Below are positions 42,114-50,966 of a stretch of DNA of 54,596 nt, piece after piece. The stretch covers positions 1 through 54,596 of the forward strand of contig DASYXK010000007.1 in assembly GCA_035935115.1 (NCBI GenBank), written 5' to 3'. The notes under the pieces are model-generated. The model saw nothing but the letters and a program-made list of their open reading frames with translations. It had not been told where the DNA came from and ran no database searches. Source of the stretch: TA-20 sp035935115 (GTDB taxonomy: Archaea > Thermoproteota > Nitrososphaeria > Nitrososphaerales > Nitrosopumilaceae). Each line of letters begins with the position of its first letter. The first letter of the stretch is position 1. A program made the translations under genes and the position numbers.

Positions 42114-43499
42114 TTATTTGTAACAAATTTTAAATTTTATCAATTTTGAAAATAAAACTATAACTATAAATATCATAAGAAGAACTATCAATGAACCAAA
42201 TGGAAATTCAGGCACTCGTGTAGGGTTTGAAATAACTGATGACATTTCTGCTCCCGCAAAACTATTTCCCTTTATGTTTTCAAATGCTATTGTGATAGGG
42301 CCTGTAGCATTTGTTGGAATGGGTACTGTAATGGTATTGCCTGTATCAGAATCAGAGGTTACACCAGATTTCTGAAAGATTGTTCTATGATTTGCAATTA
42401 ATGAAAAATCATAACCTACATCACTAACTGTTTGGTTTACGAGATATGGATCCAGAATTTTAAAGTTAAATTTAGTATTAGATCCCGCTGTGATCTTTGG
42501 CGGATCCCAGCTCAAACTAATCTTGAATTGTGCATTTCTTGTAAATTGTATTATGGGAAAGCCAGTTTCATTACTTGGTAATAGGGAATAATCCATTTCT
42601 GTTTTGGAAGTTTGTTGTTTTATTGCCAAATCTGACAGTTCTTGCTTGTATAATATTAGATGAACTATCCTGTCATCAGATGAATAATCATCTATGGTAA
42701 TGGCATTATCAGGCAGCTTGATTCTATTAACATAAGTATCATATTTTGTAACTAGAAAATCTCCAAATGTTTTTGGAATCTTGAGCTCTTGATGAACAAC
42801 AGATACTTGATTTATGTTGTCTGTTGACCAATTAAATGGCATTGCAAAGTTTATCGATTTTTTTTCTGAATCATAGTGGAAATTATTAATCTGATCATAA
42901 TAGGCAATAACTGTCACAGTCTGATTACCATAATCTTTATCGTAAATTTGGTATTGATTAGTTTCTGGAATAGATATAGCTGCATTGTATGACTTGCTGA
43001 TTTGATTGTCGTATGAACCAATTGTTAATACATTAATTTTGAATCGATACAATCCACCAGAATTAAAAATTGGACCCTTTATCTCATACTTGCCACTGTG
43101 CTGATCAAGCAAGCCAGAAAAAACTGCTCCTTGCTCATTAATTGAGATGTCTCCAGATTCCTGTGGATATGTATCTATTAGAAAATTCCCGCTATCACTT
43201 TTAAAAATGTGGCCAAAAAGAGCTTTATCGCCTTTGAATACGGATATTGATACTGTAACATCAGGAAGTGGCTGCTGGTTATTTGCATCAATGACAAAAA
43301 AATTCACTCGTGTACCTGTGTGATAGTTATCTATTGAGAAGGGTGTTGTGTTGATTGACAATGTCACATTTTTATTTCCAATCATTTCAGGTGGTAAAGT
43401 TTCACTTGCAAGACCATCACCATATACTGATAAGAACAAAAGACCAGAAAATCCAAAAAAAATTAAAAGTAGAAAATACTTTGTATTCAAAGATATCAT
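42114..43499 (-). CDS. Exported beta-rich protein with PEF-CTERM-like tail
   Basis: A 461-residue exported protein. Signal peptide residues 1-27 (ending VYGDG), then LPPEMIGN and several Ig-like beta segments, then a C-terminal VPEFPFGSLIVLLMIFIVIVL with a basic end: the pattern of PEFG-CTERM archaeosortase substrates, although Pro-Phe-Gly replaces Gly. It is a paralogue of the gene at 52182, sharing the VYGDG-x-LPP-x2-GN start, DANN/DANT and EGGLY/SGGLY stretches. Many NxT/S sequons. Function unknown; cell-surface. Confidence 0.75.
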   Translation of the reverse strand: MISLNTKYFLLLIFFGFSGLLFLSVYGDGLASETLPPEMIGNKNVTLSINTTPFSIDNYHTGTRVNFFVIDANNQQPLPDVTVSISVFKGDKALFGHIFKSDSGNFLIDTYPQESGDISINEQGAVFSGLLDQHSGKYEIKGPIFNSGGLYRFKINVLTIGSYDNQISKSYNAAISIPETNQYQIYDKDYGNQTVTVIAYYDQINNFHYDSEKKSINFAMPFNWSTDNINQVSVVHQELKIPKTFGDFLVTKYDTYVNRIKLPDNAITIDDYSSDDRIVHLILYKQELSDLAIKQQTSKTEMDYSLLPSNETGFPIIQFTRNAQFKISLSWDPPKITAGSNTKFNFKILDPYLVNQTVSDVGYDFSLIANHRTIFQKSGVTSDSDTGNTITVPIPTNATGPITIAFENIKGNSFAGAEMSSVISNPTRVPEFPFGSLIVLLMIFIVIVLFSKLIKFKICYK

Positions 43500-43569
43500 A
43501 ATTCTATGTTACAATTAATTTCTGTACCATAAATAAACACTCTAATTGGTTCTCAAAGTGTACGATGTC

Positions 43570-44088
43570 TTAAAGAGAATTGAAAATATCTGCTAGGCGA
43601 TCTGCTGATCTCTCTATTAATGTTGGATGATATTTGTTAATTGCTTTTTGAACTATTTCTACATCTTTTATGTAAAAGATTTTTTTTAATTCAATAATTT
43701 TGATTTCTACAATATTATTCTCAGTGAGTTGACTAAGATAAATTGAGACTGTTGATGGTGATTTTTTTATTTTTTCTACTATCTTGTTGAATGTAAGCTC
43801 TTTCTCATCAAGTAATGATAACAAAATCTGTCTTGGAGTCTCTTGTCTAAGATTCCTTATCAGAATAGATTCTTCACCTGTAATCCCAAGAGGATAAAAT
43901 CTAGTTTGCCTAGGACCTCTTTCTACTTTTACAACTCCAATCTTTTCTAATTTTCTTGTATGATAACTCAATACACCATTTTTCATACCTGTCTCTCGCA
44001 TTATCTCACGGAATTTTATTCCAGGATTTTTTTCAATAATGTCAATTAATTGTAAACCTCTATCCAATTCAATCTCTCCTAAACACAC
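43570..44088 (-). CDS. Double winged-helix regulator
   Basis: A 172-residue protein with two winged helices: residues about 10-70 (GIKFREIMRETGMKNGVLSY, then RKLEKIGVVKVERGP) and about 88-150 (LLSLLDEKELTFNKIVEKI, then STVSIYLSQLTENNIVEI). It resembles the archaeal wHTH-wHTH (ArsR/MarR-like) regulators that control exported proteins. Its start lies inside the end of the upstream four-helix membrane gene (20-bp overlap), indicating a coupled pair. Confidence 0.75.
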   Translation of the reverse strand: MCLGEIELDRGLQLIDIIEKNPGIKFREIMRETGMKNGVLSYHTRKLEKIGVVKVERGPRQTRFYPLGITGEESILIRNLRQETPRQILLSLLDEKELTFNKIVEKIKKSPSTVSIYLSQLTENNIVEIKIIELKKIFYIKDVEIVQKAINKYHPTLIERSADRLADIFNSL

Positions 44089-44443
44089 TTAATGCAAACA
44101 TTCCTAGTGTACCAATCATCAAAATATGTCCTAGTTCGGCTGCTGAGAACTCTCCAAGATAGTAAGTATATTGCCACGCTGCATCTATTACAGAAAACGA
44201 TTCTGATACAACAAACATAGAAAATGCAGTCATGGTGAACAAAAGTCTTCTAGTTCTATTCTTTGAATATGCAAGAGCAGAAATAATACTTAGAAAAACT
44301 GCAAAACTAATTCCAGCAAGATGAAGTAATATGTGAAAAACTTGGAATTGATGAGATATGTGAGGTAGTACAACAGGTATAGCTAAAAGCCCAACTACCA
44401 CAAACATTACTATGCTAAGTAAAGTGGACTTATTTTCTAACAT
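44069..44443 (-). CDS. Four-helix membrane protein, possible sensor
   Basis: About 124 residues from ATG 44443 (a longer start at 44461 exists, but a TATA-like ATTTTAAT on the minus strand, complement of 44463-44471, favours 44443). Four membrane helices are predicted by eye. Histidines sit in or near the membrane (LPHISHQF, FHILLHLAG, AELGHILM), with an acidic/Trp loop (SVIDAAWQY) between helices 3 and 4. It resembles small haem- or copper-type membrane proteins in layout only. The coupled wHTH gene suggests a membrane sensor with its regulator. Confidence 0.6.
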   Translation of the reverse strand: MLENKSTLLSIVMFVVVGLLAIPVVLPHISHQFQVFHILLHLAGISFAVFLSIISALAYSKNRTRRLLFTMTAFSMFVVSESFSVIDAAWQYTYYLGEFSAAELGHILMIGTLGMFALSVFRRD

Positions 44444-44536
44444 CTCACCATATCTGAACAATGATTAAAATTATCTCTTCAGAAATTTAAATGAACTGGT
44501 ACAAAAGTAGAACTGGTATTAATTAAATTAAATTTG

Positions 44537-47497
44537 TTAATTTGTATTTTTCTTTACTTGTCTTATACTGCCCTTTAGATCTGTAACACTTTTTGAATAG
44601 GAGAAAGCAACAATAATTAGCAATCCTGCCATTGAAGGAGCTACCATGTCTGCATAGCTGAAACCTAGACGTGGAATTCCTGCAGGTAAGTTATTTGCTT
44701 GAGAATTATCTTGTGTTAATGCAGGATTCACACTTGTTGATATAATTCCAAGCGCATTTGCTCTTTGCTCTGCCATGATTATATTTCCCTGAGAATCTAC
44801 TGTTATCCATTGTACAAATGAATTAGATGACGGAACTTCAAATTCACGAAATTGTCCTGTTCTTGGATCTACTACCGCAATTTTATCCAAAGTATGTTGT
44901 GCAATCCATAAGTTATGATAATTATCAAAAACCATTCCTAGTGGCAAGCCTTGAGAGCCTAGGGTATATTTTTTAAAAGTCTTTAGAAGTGGATTAAAAA
45001 CTGATACTGCATAACCATCATGCTCTGAAACAAAAATGTTGCCTGTTACAGGATCCAAAATTATACCTGTAGGAGTAGCAAGTGTGACGTTTTTTTCTGT
45101 TGGAGCATATTCATTAATCTTGTAATTATTGGGATCTATGCTAGCTATCTTTCCTATTCCTTCAGCAATCCATACTTGTCCAGATGATCTGTCTATGGTA
45201 ATTCCTAATGGCTGTGAACTATTTCCTAGATTTATTGAAGTAAAGTTCTTTGCAATTGGATTAAATTTCAACACTACATTGCTAGTTGCATCAATTAACC
45301 AAATGTTATTCGAACTGTCAATGAAAATTCCTGAAAGAATGCCTTGACTTGGAATTCTATAGATTTGGTTAGAGTTATCACTTGGATTATAATTTCCAAC
45401 TAATTTTGATATGGGATCTGTGTACCATATCTTATTTCCAGAATCTAGTGCTAAAGCTGATACAATGTTAATTCCATCAATTTTATGTTCAATGAATTTG
45501 GTTGAATTTAGATCAAACTCAAATATTCTGCCACTTTTGATGGCAGAATCACCTACCCAAACCACATTTCTACTGTTATCATATACCGGATAGAAAGGCA
45601 AACTGTTGTTCCCAGGAATTTTAAATTCTTTAATGTTGGTTGTTAAACTGTCTAATTTTGGTTTAACAAGTAAATCATCATAAGATGCAACAAGATTAAG
45701 TGAATTTACTTTATTTTGAATTCCTTCTATTCGTGCATTCCAGTGTCCTGGAAATCCAAATGCAGTATTTGCAGAAAATATTCCTGTAGAAACTTGTTGC
45801 GCATCTATCGTGATTGGGCCTATTCCCTTATCTACCTGTGTTAATCTCAATTGTACTGATTTCATACCTATTGGATTTTTGTTTGAATCTAAAAATGAGA
45901 TTTTAAAGTCATTATTACCTGTAAAAAATGGATTAATTGTTAAAACTATTCTACTCCCATTTTCTACAAATCTTGTTTCTGTCAATACATTATTAGATAT
46001 TGTGTTATCTGGTGTAGCGAGAGCGAAGATGTTTTGTTCTTGTATTGATTGCAGCTGATTTTGAAATTCACTTGATGGTACTCCAGAATCGACAAGTACT
46101 GCTACTGAAGCAATTAAAGCTATACCAATTATAGATTCTATTCTTATGGTTTTACTAAATTTAGATAAAATGGTTTTTGATTCATAATTTCTCTCAGCTG
46201 TTTTACTTTTTGAAACTAAGATCGTAGTTGTGTTAAATGCCTGTTTTTGGATTATCATCTGATTATAAGCTCCAAAGGCTATCATGGATGCAGCAAGGGA
46301 AAGCTTGACGATTAGTATTTTGCCATATGTTGATGCCAAAGTCAAGGCAAGATTATTTTCCAGAGAATATAGCAAAAATGGGCCAGTAATTGCAATTGCA
46401 CCAAGAATTGTTACTGTAATTGTTGAGAACCTAGGAATCAAAATTGATAGGACAGGAACACTGATATTTTCATCAACAAGTTGCTTTATCTTTGGCATGA
46501 AAATGAATGCAATATAGATTATTCCACCAATCCAAAGAGAAGCAACTACATTATGTATGAAATCTAATATTAACGGTAGTATCTTACCAGTGGCTGCACC
46601 ATGACTGATTAAACTTGTAGTTGCAAGCACTACCAAACCAATTCCTAATAATCCTAAGACATTGATCTTGGGTGTAATTGTATTTGATTTTTTTATCTTG
46701 TGATACATGGTAAAAGATAATCCAAACAGTATGGATGTGGCAATCATCCTGATAATCCAAATATTTCCAAATTTTGTAGATATTGCATCTAAGATCCCTG
46801 CATTAATCGAATAGGCTTGAACAGCAATCATGGCAAAACCAGAAGATAATATGATGATGGAACCAATCACAGCCAGTTTTAGCATACTTGTATCAATTCT
46901 TGTTCTAGTTTCTGTTAATGAATTTCCTAACCATGGAATTCGTGATATCGGTCCCCATAACCATAATGTTGCAAATGAAATTCCAACTACTATGACCTGA
47001 CCAATCAATGCAGGAAATCTTGCAATTGATTCTGGTATTGAGATCTCTTGGTAGATATTTGATGTTGTAAGGCTAGAAATATTTTGAGGAACTGCTTGAC
47101 CTATTGCAAAGACTATTGCATCTTTGGTTACATGACCATCTGTTTGGTCAAGAACTTTGGTAGTAATGGTATAAACCCCATCTTTAAGTCCAGAGGGTAA
47201 TGATACACTCAATGTAGTTTGATCATTATTGATGTAATGCTGATCCTTTTCTTGTACCTCATTTCCATTAGAATCCAAAACTTTTAGCTGACTATATCGA
47301 ATATCTACAGGATCATTAAAGTATACATCAATCTTGGATGGTTGGGTAGCTAATGATTGTCCTTGGACAGGATCACTTTTCGTTACAAAAGCATGTGCAT
47401 AAGAATTCGGAATATTTGGAATTACAAATATGATAGATGAGACAATTGCAACGATTAGAATGAATTGAAATAATAATTTACCGCTAAATTTAATCAT
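44537..47497 (-). CDS. CopC-CopD-YtkA-like beta-propeller fusion protein
   Basis: A giant protein of 986 residues from ATG 47497 (TTG 47503 is the alternative; a minus-strand TATA lies at the complement of 47520-47529). In order: a signal peptide ending SYAHA; a CopC domain (about 35-130) whose N-terminal His in AHAFVTKSDP and His in DGHVTKDAIV match Cu(II) ligands; a CopD domain of about eight membrane helices (150-470); a YtkA-like beta domain (about 500-610, ending FGFPGHWNARIEG); a six-bladed Vgb/NHL-like propeller (about 630-925; GNIFVSEHDGYAVSVFNP); and a final membrane helix. It is probably a copper importer; the propeller's role is unknown. Confidence 0.85.
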   Translation of the reverse strand: MIKFSGKLLFQFILIVAIVSSIIFVIPNIPNSYAHAFVTKSDPVQGQSLATQPSKIDVYFNDPVDIRYSQLKVLDSNGNEVQEKDQHYINNDQTTLSVSLPSGLKDGVYTITTKVLDQTDGHVTKDAIVFAIGQAVPQNISSLTTSNIYQEISIPESIARFPALIGQVIVVGISFATLWLWGPISRIPWLGNSLTETRTRIDTSMLKLAVIGSIIILSSGFAMIAVQAYSINAGILDAISTKFGNIWIIRMIATSILFGLSFTMYHKIKKSNTITPKINVLGLLGIGLVVLATTSLISHGAATGKILPLILDFIHNVVASLWIGGIIYIAFIFMPKIKQLVDENISVPVLSILIPRFSTITVTILGAIAITGPFLLYSLENNLALTLASTYGKILIVKLSLAASMIAFGAYNQMIIQKQAFNTTTILVSKSKTAERNYESKTILSKFSKTIRIESIIGIALIASVAVLVDSGVPSSEFQNQLQSIQEQNIFALATPDNTISNNVLTETRFVENGSRIVLTINPFFTGNNDFKISFLDSNKNPIGMKSVQLRLTQVDKGIGPITIDAQQVSTGIFSANTAFGFPGHWNARIEGIQNKVNSLNLVASYDDLLVKPKLDSLTTNIKEFKIPGNNSLPFYPVYDNSRNVVWVGDSAIKSGRIFEFDLNSTKFIEHKIDGINIVSALALDSGNKIWYTDPISKLVGNYNPSDNSNQIYRIPSQGILSGIFIDSSNNIWLIDATSNVVLKFNPIAKNFTSINLGNSSQPLGITIDRSSGQVWIAEGIGKIASIDPNNYKINEYAPTEKNVTLATPTGIILDPVTGNIFVSEHDGYAVSVFNPLLKTFKKYTLGSQGLPLGMVFDNYHNLWIAQHTLDKIAVVDPRTGQFREFEVPSSNSFVQWITVDSQGNIIMAEQRANALGIISTSVNPALTQDNSQANNLPAGIPRLGFSYADMVAPSMAGLLIIVAFSYSKSVTDLKGSIRQVKKNTN

Positions 47498-47687
47498 GTA
47501 CAATAATAGTTAAGCTGATTTTACTATATGGCTCTTACTAAGATTCTCAACAAACAATTGAATTAGAGTTTTTAATGTAAAAATATTTAGGAGTTAAAGA
47601 TTAGAAATTATTTTTTATTTCTTATATTATGGTGATGTTCGACATTTGTACTAGAAAATATTTAAGCAAGAGAACGATCCTCATACC

Positions 47688-48587
47688 GTGAATAAAAGGG
47701 TCGTAGCATCATTGTTAGTAGGTTTTATTGTCTCCAGTTTTGTCTATACTCATCCAGCATTTGCTCATAATTTTGGTGGAGATGAAAGTGCATCATTTAT
47801 CGCAAGAAATTGGGAACTAAGAGCAGAGATGATAGGAATAGAACAGGATCTTTCAAGCCAGACAGATGTTTCTTGGCATATTAGCAAAAGTAGTGAATAC
47901 TGGAACGCAAATGATACCAAAGAAATGGGAGAGAGAAATACATTATTAGCAAAAGAAATTCCGTCAACACTATCAGACATTTACACTGCAGCTAATGTAA
48001 CAAAACCAGATCTGAATGTTGTAAAACAGAAGGTTGACCAACTTCTGGGATATCTTGATGAAGCGATTCCAGTAAGAATTGACAAAGACAAAACCCAAAA
48101 TGCTACTGTGCAAACAACGACAGTTAATGTTATGGTAAGAGAGACTTTGGAGCATTATGGTGACGCTCTGAATTCTACTTTTAGTCTTAATGACATGTCT
48201 AATATGAAAGCGACAAACATGTCAGGTGGTAGTATGTCAGGCATGTCAGCCCAAACAATTGTCAATAATGCTGCGTACACTAGTGCCAAACTTACCGCAA
48301 AGTATGCACAAGACTATTTTGACAAAAATGTCAAGCCGCTAGCGCCTGCAAGCTCGTCTGTTCAGGTACAAAAGATAGATTCCACACTAATAGATCTTAA
48401 TCAAGAAATTGCTAACAAGGCAGATCCTAATAGTGTAATGATGACGGTTCACATGCAGATGCACCCTGCAATGATAACAGGCTTTGGTCTTAAGGAAGCA
48501 TCCGTACCAGAATTTCCAGTACCAGCACTATTGGTAATAATTTCTACTGTATGTGTGATAATGATCACACGATTAAGACCTCAGTAA
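47688..48587 (+). CDS. Exported His/Met-rich protein with PEF-CTERM-like tail
   Basis: A 299-residue exported protein. Signal peptide ends at PAFAH (about 26), so the mature chain starts with His-Asn-Phe. The middle is helical and Met-rich (NDMSNMKATNMSGGSMSGMSA), and MMTVHMQMHPAMITGF near the end is another Met/His cluster, typical of extracytoplasmic copper binding. It ends VPEFPVPALLVIISTVCVIM with a basic tail, a PEFG-CTERM-like anchor. GTG start, with a TATA-like AATATTTAA near 47656-47664. Divergent from the CopCD fusion, supporting a copper role (inference). Confidence 0.75.
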   Translation: MNKRVVASLLVGFIVSSFVYTHPAFAHNFGGDESASFIARNWELRAEMIGIEQDLSSQTDVSWHISKSSEYWNANDTKEMGERNTLLAKEIPSTLSDIYTAANVTKPDLNVVKQKVDQLLGYLDEAIPVRIDKDKTQNATVQTTTVNVMVRETLEHYGDALNSTFSLNDMSNMKATNMSGGSMSGMSAQTIVNNAAYTSAKLTAKYAQDYFDKNVKPLAPASSSVQVQKIDSTLIDLNQEIANKADPNSVMMTVHMQMHPAMITGFGLKEASVPEFPVPALLVIISTVCVIMITRLRPQ

Positions 48588-48623
48588 AGACAATAAATAT
48601 CACATCATATACTTGAAACTAAA

Positions 48624-49325
48624 ATGAAAACAAGAATAGTAACTCTTGCATCCGTTTCTATTCTAATATTACTAGTAATTTCCATTTCTCCCTTTGCCAT
48701 TAAACCAGCTTCAGCTCACATAACTAAGGTGTATGGTAATTATCTTGTAACGGTTGGGTGGGAAAATGAACCAGTGTATAATGGATTAATGAATGCACCT
48801 CTGGTTATAGTGAAAAAAGGTAGTGGAGACAGTGCTAAACCTGTTATCAACGCTCTAGCTAATATGCAAATCTCAGTAAAGTATGGTTCAGTAACAAAGC
48901 AATTAGATTTTGTTCCTAGTAACACGGCAGATGGACAATACGTCGCCCCGTTGATTCCTACGAGAATCGGCTCTTACAGTTTGATAATGAAAGGTACTAT
49001 AGAAAATCAAAGTATTGATACTGAGATACCACTAGATGATGTTGCAAGCATAGATACTTTGAATTTTCCACCTTCTAGTTCTGCAGATACTTCCAATATT
49101 GGACAAGTTAGCACAATCATCAACCAACTTACAAGTGATATTGAAGAAGCAAAAAGCAATGCAAATTCAGCTGCCCAAAGTGTTGCAAACGTTGGAAAAT
49201 CCTTCCAAGAAGTAAAGGATACCACTGATAGATTGTACATGATAAGCATGGCAGGAATAGGTATTGGTGTTGCAGGAATAGTTATAGCAGTATTTGCTAT
49301 TTCTCGCAAAGGTGAAAAAATTTGA
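48624..49325 (+). CDS. Exported protein with C-terminal membrane helix, YtkA/copper-island type
   Basis: A 233-residue exported protein. Signal peptide ends ASAHI (about 31), and the mature chain begins HITKVYGNYLVTVGW, a mature N-terminal His as in copper-binding CopC-like proteins. A beta-sandwich domain (ANMQISVKYGSVTKQLDFVP, GQYVAPLIPTRIGSYSLIMKG) resembles YtkA-like modules. Then a coiled coil (IEEAKSNANSAAQSVANVG) and a membrane helix (MAGIGIGVAGIVIAVFAI). First gene of a three-gene set; TATA-like AATAAATATC near 48591-48600. Confidence 0.65.
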   Translation: MKTRIVTLASVSILILLVISISPFAIKPASAHITKVYGNYLVTVGWENEPVYNGLMNAPLVIVKKGSGDSAKPVINALANMQISVKYGSVTKQLDFVPSNTADGQYVAPLIPTRIGSYSLIMKGTIENQSIDTEIPLDDVASIDTLNFPPSSSADTSNIGQVSTIINQLTSDIEEAKSNANSAAQSVANVGKSFQEVKDTTDRLYMISMAGIGIGVAGIVIAVFAISRKGEKI

Positions 49326-50332
49326 TTTTTGATAGTAAATTACTAAAATTGTCTTTAGTATTAGTTTTGTTACCACTCTTAACTTTGCCTGTATTTGGAC
49401 AAATATCATCACAACAAATCAAACTAACAAGCGGTGGAACCATAAAAGTTGGATTCTCTACAGATCCTGCAAATCCAAATCCAGGAGACCAGACCCAACT
49501 TAAAATCAGTTTCATAAACAAACAAACAAATGCGATTCAACCACACATTGACTATAGAGTTACAGTAACACAAGGACAAAACCAAATTTTTGGAATTCCA
49601 ATTACTCATACTGCAGAAGGTTCTGTCAGCATTCCATATCAATTTCAGAATGCAGGAGACTATCAGGTTACAGTTAGTGTAGAAGGAATATTGTTCCAAC
49701 CAATTTCGCCCGAGACTGCAGTATTTCCTATCACCATTGGTGGATCTCCACCTCCATCTCAACCAAAAAGCGGTTGTCTCATAGCAACTGCAGCATTTGG
49801 GTCAGAGCTTGCACCACAAGTACAATTCCTAAGAGAATATAGAGACAATACAATCATGACAACTGTAGCTGGTTCAAGTTTTCTTAATGCATTCAATACT
49901 GTTTATTATTCATTTAGTCCAACAGTAGCTGATGCAGAAAGAACACATCCACTTTTACAAGAAACTGTAAGAGCTGGAATATCTCCACTTCTTGGAATTC
50001 TCCAAATGGCAAAATTCTTAACAATTGGAAATAACAATCTTTCAGTTATACTATCAGGAATAATGGCATCATCATTGATTGGTGCAACTTATCTTTGGCC
50101 AGCAGGTCTTGCAGTCAAATCGATTCGAGAATCTAAGAAGCTAAATACAAAAATTATAATTGCAATAATTTCTGGGGTATTGTTTTTGACACTAATCTCA
50201 ATTGTTACAGGTAATTCACAGTTTATTATGGTCACAACATCTGCAACAGTTTTGACATTTGTGGGACTGGGTGCAATCTATTCGTCTTGGGCAATTGCAA
50301 AAATAATGAGAAAAGCAAACACGTTTTTATAG
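49322..50332 (+). CDS. Exported protein with CFI-box domain and membrane helices
   Basis: A 336-residue protein starting at TTG inside the stop codon of the previous gene. After a signal peptide (ending PVFGQ) comes a beta-sandwich (FSTDPANPNPGDQTQLKISF, about 45-140), a Pro-rich linker, and the CFI-box motif GCLIATAAFGSELAPQVQFL (about 152-171) that marks CFI-box-CTERM surface proteins. About four membrane helices follow. The box is usually near the C-terminus of exported proteins and thought to take part in lipid or sorting attachment. The function here is unknown. Confidence 0.75.
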   Translation: MIFDSKLLKLSLVLVLLPLLTLPVFGQISSQQIKLTSGGTIKVGFSTDPANPNPGDQTQLKISFINKQTNAIQPHIDYRVTVTQGQNQIFGIPITHTAEGSVSIPYQFQNAGDYQVTVSVEGILFQPISPETAVFPITIGGSPPPSQPKSGCLIATAAFGSELAPQVQFLREYRDNTIMTTVAGSSFLNAFNTVYYSFSPTVADAERTHPLLQETVRAGISPLLGILQMAKFLTIGNNNLSVILSGIMASSLIGATYLWPAGLAVKSIRESKKLNTKIIIAIISGVLFLTLISIVTGNSQFIMVTTSATVLTFVGLGAIYSSWAIAKIMRKANTFL

Positions 50333-50354
50333 TGGCCTAGAATTAGCAGGATCC

Positions 50355-50891
50355 ATGAAGTCAAAAACAATAGGTTCACTATTCGTTGTTTTGACTCTAG
50401 TAGTTGGCATTATGGCATTTGCCCCATCTGCATTTGCAGACACTTCAGTCACCATGACAAAAGGTTCTTCAAGTGGTCAAGCTTGTGTAACAGCAAAAAA
50501 TTGTTTTGATCCAGCCAATGCGCAGGTCGGACCAAGTGACACAGTAACATGGACAAATGCTGATACAGCTTCACACACAGTAACAAGTGGAAATCCAAAC
50601 GACAATACAACAGGTACTGTCTTTGACAGCGGTTTGGTTAAAGCTGGAGGAACATTTGCGTTCAAATTCACTAATGCTGGAACATACAACTACTTTTGTC
50701 AAGTTCATCCATGGATGACAGGAATGGTAACCGTAGGAGCAGCTACACCACCAGTGATTACACCCCCAACAACTCCAAACAACAATACTGCAGTACCAGA
50801 ATTTGGTCCAATTGCATCGTTGGTTCTTGTAATTGCAATAGTTAGCGTAGTAGCAGTTACTGCAAAGACTAGAGGATTTCTAAAACTCTAA
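50355..50891 (+). CDS. Plastocyanin-like cupredoxin with PEFG-CTERM anchor
   Basis: A 178-residue blue copper protein. Signal peptide ends SAFADT (about 29). The copper ligands are His74 (ASHTV), Cys115, His118 and Met121 (CQVHPWM), and Cys44/Cys50 could form a disulfide. A Pro/Thr linker leads to VPEFGPIASLVLVIAIVSV with a basic tail, the PEFG-CTERM sorting signal. It is probably a membrane-attached extracytoplasmic electron carrier, as such proteins are abundant in ammonia-oxidising archaea. TATA-like TTTTTATAG at 50325-50333 fits a leaderless start. Confidence 0.93.
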   Translation: MKSKTIGSLFVVLTLVVGIMAFAPSAFADTSVTMTKGSSSGQACVTAKNCFDPANAQVGPSDTVTWTNADTASHTVTSGNPNDNTTGTVFDSGLVKAGGTFAFKFTNAGTYNYFCQVHPWMTGMVTVGAATPPVITPPTTPNNNTAVPEFGPIASLVLVIAIVSVVAVTAKTRGFLKL

Positions 50892-50966
50892 ATCTTTCAT
50901 CATTTTCTTTTTATTATTTTTATAATATTTAAGATTAATTTTATAATAGAAATTTCCAGATCTGAT

